Source: Salvelinus alpinus
Lineage: Eukaryota > Chordata > Actinopteri > Salmoniformes > Salmonidae
Length of the DNA: 64,000 nt
Reading direction: 5' to 3'
NCBI RefSeq assembly: GCF_045679555.1
Contig: NC_092096.1
Coordinates: 20,808,688-20,872,687, forward strand
The position numbers and the translations under genes were made by a program. The notes beneath the pieces are model-generated. The model worked only from the letters and a program-made list of their open reading frames with translations, did no database searches and was not told where the DNA came from. Of the stretch, positions 58,817-64,000 are shown one piece after another. How positions within the stretch are numbered: position 1 is the first letter of the stretch; each line of letters begins with the position of its first letter.

Positions 58817-60073
58817 CTGGGAAAAGAAAAACATATGATCTAGTCATTAGCTTTATTTATAGCAGCCAATTTAGCAAATACTATAGCGATGCTTAGCTCA
58901 TCAGCTACTGCCACAATAGCTACTAGTTTGTACGCCAGATATGTGATAAAGATGTTTACATTACTGCATTACATATCCATTTAACAATTCTGTAACTACT
59001 GCAAAAACAGGCGAATCTTTGATAATAAGCTAGTTAGCTAGGACATATACATAACTTTATGTGCGGCCTATGGCTCAATCCATGTCGAATGAAGATCGAG
59101 TCTGAATAAATGGGGGAAATGTGCACGAGCAATCTGGCAGAAAATGAATGCAACTAATGCTGCTACTGCTACTTCTTTGCAAATTAAGAATTGAACTAGA
59201 GAGAACCCAAAGTATTCTTACTTTGCTTTTTCACAACAAAGGATTCAACCGTGTCACACTCGCGCCGTCACTCCTCCAAAACAAAGCAGTGGGTTTTGAG
59301 GAACATTGTCACACAGACACGCATTTGCTGTTAGGCTGCCCTATATTATGCCTGATGTGATTTTCCTCTGAATCCGTGAACGCACCAGGTATCAGCTCTT
59401 TATGCATGTTATGTATTTGTTTACGTCAAACATTAAATGTCTGTAATTAGCTTCCAATTTGTTTTGGTTAATACAATACCTTGAAAGATACAATTATGTA
59501 AGGAAATCATCAAACGACCTCTTGTTATGGGTCCTCACTGCCTAGAGTACTGTCTGAAACCCGAAATACTCAGCAACTGAAAGGTTGGTATTACACTTTT
59601 TGCATTCTCTACTGAAATGATAATGTTTTTCATTTAAAACACGTGAAATTGGCTCTTAATGTGCCTTCGTTTTTGGCATGTGAAATGAATAATTGATGGT
59701 AGATCTAGATCGCCACCTGGTGTGCAACCCGAGTGTTAGCTAACTAATGATGCTCCTAATAGTTTTAACCAAACATGACACTGTTTTGATATCTATATTC
59801 TAGTGCTTATGTTCTACTTTTCGTATTGCTTTTGAAGAATGAATAAAAGAACACTTGTACTTTTTAGTCGTTGACATTGCACTGTTTATTCTTGTATGAA
59901 CTGATGTATGCAACTGTTTCTGGTATTTGTAGCTATGTCATCGCACTCTGAACATATTTTTTTCAGATGCACACAAGACCACTAGCTATGACATTTACGA
60001 CATTCTTTCAATGTGCACAAGTTTTTGTTTTATTCATAACAATATAATTCTCCATCTCCCTCAACCTCTCTAG
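58817..60073. promoter_or_regulatory. Shared upstream region between apex1 and osgep
   Basis: About 1.25 kb between the apex1 5' splice acceptor and the osgep first coding exon, which point away from each other. It must contain the promoters and non-coding first exons of both genes. No TATA box or strong CpG island is evident. A possible osgep 5' UTR donor (CTGAAAG then GTTGGT) lies near 59583. No other gene or transposon was recognised. Confidence 0.5.
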
Positions 60074-60078
60074 CTGTC

Positions 60079-62827
60079 ATGACTGTAGTGATTGGATTTG
60101 AGGGCAGTGCCAACAAGATTGGTGTGGGCATTGTGAGGGATGGGGAAGTACTCTCAAACCCCAGACGCACCTACATTACACCCCCTGGTCAAGGCAAGTT
60201 GGTTGAATTCAAAGTAGACTCAAATGACAACTGAACGATTGCGTTTGTCCTAATGCTCATGTGTGTAGTTGCAGTAACAGACTAACTCTCCATCCCAGGG
60301 TTCCTGCCTAGTGAGACAGCCAGACATCACCGCAGTGTCATCCTAACAGTTCTGAAGGAGGCGCTGGAGGAGGCAGGGCTGAAGCCTGCTGACGTTGATT
60401 GCGTGGCATACACAAAGGGTCAGGAACTCTTATGTCACTGATTCCTATAAAGCTGAAATGGCCTTTTCTGACCTGTAGTACCATTCAGTTTTCACCAACA
60501 CAATATTATTTACCCCAGGACCAGGGATGGGTGCCCCCTTGGTGACGGTGGCTCTGGTGGCGCGCACAGTGGCCCAGCTGTGGGGGAAGCCTCTCCTGGG
60601 TGTCAACCACTGTATTGGCCACATTGAGATGGGCCGCCTCATCACGCAAGCCAATAACCCCACTGTGCTATATGTCAGTGGGGGTAACACACAGGTCAGT
60701 CACCCATACATACTTACTAAGACAGACTTGGGATGCCCCGCACAACTTGAGAGTTCTTAGGGTTTCCCCTAAGTTAGCACTCATACCTGTCTCAACTGAG
60801 GGTTTGGGGTTTAGTTGTGCTCTAATGCAATGTTTCCTCATGAAGGTGATTGCATACTCTGAGCGGCGCTACAGGATATTTGGTGAGACCATCGACATTG
60901 CAGTGGGAAACTGCCTGGACAGGTTTGCCAGGGTGATAAAGGTGAGTTCTGCATGGCTCTTCGGGGGACTAAACTGAAACAAACCTGATTAAGTAATGCT
61001 CCTATAAAGGCTACATGTGGAAAAATGTAGTCCACTTCCATCGTCTTACAAGAGTTGCTGAATATAATTTTAAATTTGCTCCTCTTTTCATGCATCTTGT
61101 TTTTAAAACGAGATAGCAACATCATTTTTTCTCCTCTTTAAGATTTATTGTGGACTCGGACTATACCTTTTATGAATTGTTTTACCATTCTCATGAATCA
61201 AAATGGTTTGTGCTCAGATTTCCAATGATCCCAGCCCTGGATACAACATTGAGCAGATGGCCAAGAAGTGAGTACATGTGTTTTCTTTGGAATTGCTGTC
61301 GGCCAGTTGATATTTTCATATGTATATATTTACACCATTGATTTCCTGTTTGTTTTGTCAGGGGTACACAGTATGTGGAGCTTCCATACACAGTGAAGGG
61401 GATGGACGTGTCATTCTCTGGGATTTTATCCTATATCGAGGTAAGATGCAGAGCCTTTAAGTGGGAATAAAGTTCTGCATTGAGTTGCATTGCATTGGGT
61501 TACATTGCATTGGGTTGCATAGCATTGTTGTGGAGAGACAGGGTTTTTGTGATAGTTAGATGGACTGTGGTTATAATAAGGGGTGCATGTTTGATGTGTT
61601 CATATTTGTCCCTTTTCTTTCAGGAAGCAGCTGGGAAGATGTTGAAATGTAATCAGTGTACAGCAGAAGACCTGTGCTTCTCCCTACAGGTCAGAACAAA
61701 AGCAATAAACTGCCCCAGTGCATTGTCAGCCTGTTTCCTGCATCGGCACGGCAACACCCTTCCCCTTCAAAATGATGGCGGCTACATGGTGGCATCATTC
61801 ACTGTCTGAGAGGTGGCAGAGCACACCACTGTGTAATGATCCGTTCACTACTTGTGTGTCCTGTAGGAGACCCTGTTTTCCATGCTGGTGGAGATCACAG
61901 AGAGGGCCATGGCTCACTGCAGCTCCCAGGAAGTGCTCATCGTTGGAGGCGTTGGCTGTAAGTCAACTGTACTTCATTGGGGGGGTTGTGGGCTTTCCAA
62001 TGTAATTCATTAAAACACATAAGATGTAATATCATGTAAATCTGGCTGACCACTCATTATAGACGGGCACAACTCAAACACAACCCTTCAGGAATGCTGA
62101 TGAGGGTTTTGCTCTGTAGGTAATCTGCGTCTGCAGGAGATGATGGGAGTCATGTGCAAGGAGAGAGGCGCAAAGCTCTTCGCTACAGATGAGAGGTAAG
62201 GTTCTACATACTATGTTTTCAATACAAGGGATCTGACAAGTGTAACTAAGACATTCAATGCTTACCTTTTACTATTTATGAACTAATACAAGTAAAATGG
62301 CTTATGTTGATGCTAATTTCATAATGTACTTTAACTTTGTACATTCTTCTGTTATTAAAATGTGATATTCTGTTTCGTTGTGTCACAGCTTTTGTATCGA
62401 TAACGGAGCAATGATTGCACAGGCTGGCTGGGAGATGTTCCGGTCCGGTCAGACGACTGAGCTGTCAGACTCATGGATCACTCAAAGGTAATTCCACTAT
62501 ACCTGCAACTCAAATGATTCCCTTTCATTATATTATACAGTGAATCCCTTTCCTTATATTCTATTATACATTACAGTGATTTATCATATTTATATTGTAC
62601 AGTACAATGATTTCCTTTCATTCTATTGTACAGTGATTCCCTTTACATAAAATTTTTTGCTAAACTGTTACAGGAAGTTCTTGTCTATTTTACGAAAGTG
62701 TATTGAGATGTTAACTGGATATTTTTGACAACAGGTCTACCATATTGTGCTGTCATCCAGTGACAAGAGAAACATTGTTGTTGGCAGGTACAGAACAGAT
62801 GAAGTGGAGGTGACCTGGAGAGATTGA
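60079..62827 (+). CDS. osgep: OSGEP: tRNA N6-adenosine threonylcarbamoyltransferase (KEOPS catalytic subunit), 335 aa
   Basis: Coding exons: 60079-60193, 60299-60418, 60519-60694, 60846-60941, 61218-61267, 61362-61440, 61624-61689, 61867-61957, 62120-62195, 62389-62487, 62788-62827. They sum to 1008 bp, giving exactly the human length of 335 residues. It transfers threonylcarbamoyl to A37 of ANN-decoding tRNAs as part of KEOPS, in cytosol and nucleus. The ASKHA-fold motifs are present: [12 protein letters not shown] near the N-terminus, the metal-binding [10 protein letters not shown], the nucleotide-binding VSGGNTQV and [16 protein letters not shown] and [12 protein letters not shown]. The first coding intron uses a GC donor (CAAG then GCAAGT). 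An AG at 60072-60073 just before the ATG indicates an upstream non-coding exon. It is head to head with apex1. Confidence 0.97.
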
Positions 62828-64000
62828 CAGCTCACTACCCAACAGGCTCTAACTTGCACCCACCTTCCCTTTACCTGGATTGTATGCGTTGTGTCATGAT
62901 GGAGGGAAAGAATGTAGAAATTATCTATGCCTCACTTCTATTGTTCTGAACCTCTCAACACAACAGTTTTTAGCCACACGCATTAGTATTTTAGGTTTAG
63001 ATTAAATCCGGACTGCAGAAAATCTGCGCTATAGCGCGATTGAAATGTAAAGGCAATGTTCCCGCATTTGGAGAAAACACCTTTATCTTTTGATATTTTT
63101 TGGCTTTCTCTAGCGCTGGATTCAATCCGTATCGCAGAAGATCCGCATTAAAATAAGTCATTTCTGATTCAGCCAACATATGCACGTTTACTGTGAATGA
63201 AGTCTCCGCGAACGCAGGAACTATGCCTTTAAATTTCAATATAATGCAGATCTTCCGCGATACGCATTTAATCCAGCCCCTAGTCCACAATATAGCCACC
63301 TTTATACTTGGTGTTAACGTGTCCTGATCTTGTCAACATTCTGATTGCGCCCATATTTTGACAAATGTATACATTTAAAAGTGATTGTAATCAGATCTTC
63401 CTGACCACCTCCGGAGATAGTCAGTGATGCGTTGTAATGTAGCTAGATTTCTTTACAACTAAACAGATCTGGATTATCAAACCATTTAAATCATCCCTTC
63501 TAAAATCATTGACAGGTGGCAATATTGGCTTAACGTTAAATAAAAATTTGCTTTACACTGAAAGCTGAAATGTACCTTTTTCGAGGATGGGGATCAGCAA
63601 GATTAGAACCTGTGATCTTCTGGTCCCTAATCAATGCATTGCACCAGAGGTGAGGGCACTATGCCTTTTCCCCACATATTTAAATCTGTTCAGGCAGAAA
63701 GTTAGGCAAGTTTTGAACTCAAGACGCAACAGATTTTCCCCCTCCTGAGCATTTATCCAATCAAGTCGTCCAAGGATCACAATCAATTATTTTTGGGCTT
63801 TATTCAGTCCGTATTGCAGGTGTTCAGCACCATAGAAATTGAAAGGCAATGTTCTTGCGTTAGCAGCACTGCATTCACAGTAAACACTGCATGTCGACTA
63901 AATTGGAAATAACCTTTACATTTCAATCGTGCTGAACTTCGGCGACAAGGATAGTCAAGCCCTCAGTGTACTTAAAAAAAAAAAGGTAAATACATTTTAA
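62828..64000. other. 3' flank of osgep, rich in MITE-like repeats
   Basis: Holds the osgep 3' UTR followed by AT-rich sequence with several related repeat pieces. I see no coding exon; the short minus-strand frame at 62997-63299 lies inside a repeat. Confidence 0.6.
63116..63282. mobile_element. MITE-like element with about 27-bp inverted ends
   Basis: The left end CTGGATTCAATCCGTATCGC, continuing AGAAGATC, mirrors the right end GATCTTCCGCGATACGCATT, continuing TAATCCAG. Related pieces sharing the 'ATTGAAA-GGCAATGTTC' block lie at about 62995-63060 and 63805-63960. No coding capacity. Confidence 0.65.

Noticed and set aside
58488-58847. A 119-residue minus-strand frame as a separate protein
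   Set aside because: It overlaps apex1 exons 1 and 2 and the intron between them; only the spliced parts match APEX1.

Overview
The window is vertebrate nuclear DNA, almost certainly from a salmonid fish. Genes have short exons with GT-AG introns. The repeats are typical of trout and salmon: several Tc1-like transposon families (including one with Sleeping Beauty-type double direct repeats), HpaI/SmaI-like tRNA-derived SINEs, and a DIRS-type retroelement.

Layout. 1-2735 is gene-poor and carries a palindromic TACCATGGTA repeat. 2736-54759 holds a same-strand cluster of large zinc-finger genes, called A, B, C and D here. Each has nine exons (seven in A): a tiny ATG exon, five exons of strongly conserved length coding for a roughly 210-residue domain, an acidic linker exon, and one or more C2H2 zinc-finger exons. 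I recognise the N-terminal domain as the TRFH-like N-terminal domain of the shelterin protein TIN2 (TINF2_N). The cluster is therefore a family of predicted TINF2_N-C2H2 fusion proteins of about 980-1100 residues with 15-20 fingers each. This is the most interesting content of the window.

Assembly. Exactly 100 Ns lie at 32972-33071. About 18.9 kb left of the gap (14041-32971; genes B, C, D) is repeated almost identically right of it (33566-52524; genes B', C', D'). Gene D is cut by the gap, while D' is complete. The simplest reading is two overlapping or allelic contigs joined end to end, so the real locus probably has four fusion genes and not seven. A genuine recent tandem duplication is not excluded.

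Right end. 57074-58742 (minus) is apex1, the base-excision-repair AP endonuclease. 60079-62827 (plus) is osgep, the catalytic subunit of the KEOPS tRNA t6A complex. They are head to head, as in other vertebrates. In human, APEX1, OSGEP and TINF2 all lie on 14q11-q12, which fits a TINF2-related origin of the cluster.

Mobile DNA. A Tc1-like element (8159-14120) is split by a DIRS-like retroelement. A Sleeping Beauty-type element sits 8 nt from a splice donor of gene C. A Tc1-like element in intron 1 of gene D carries a nested inverted-repeat insert with a scrap of Ty3/gypsy-like pol. MITEs and SINEs fill introns and flanks. All exon calls come from reading splice sites, phases and paralogue comparison by eye, without transcripts.
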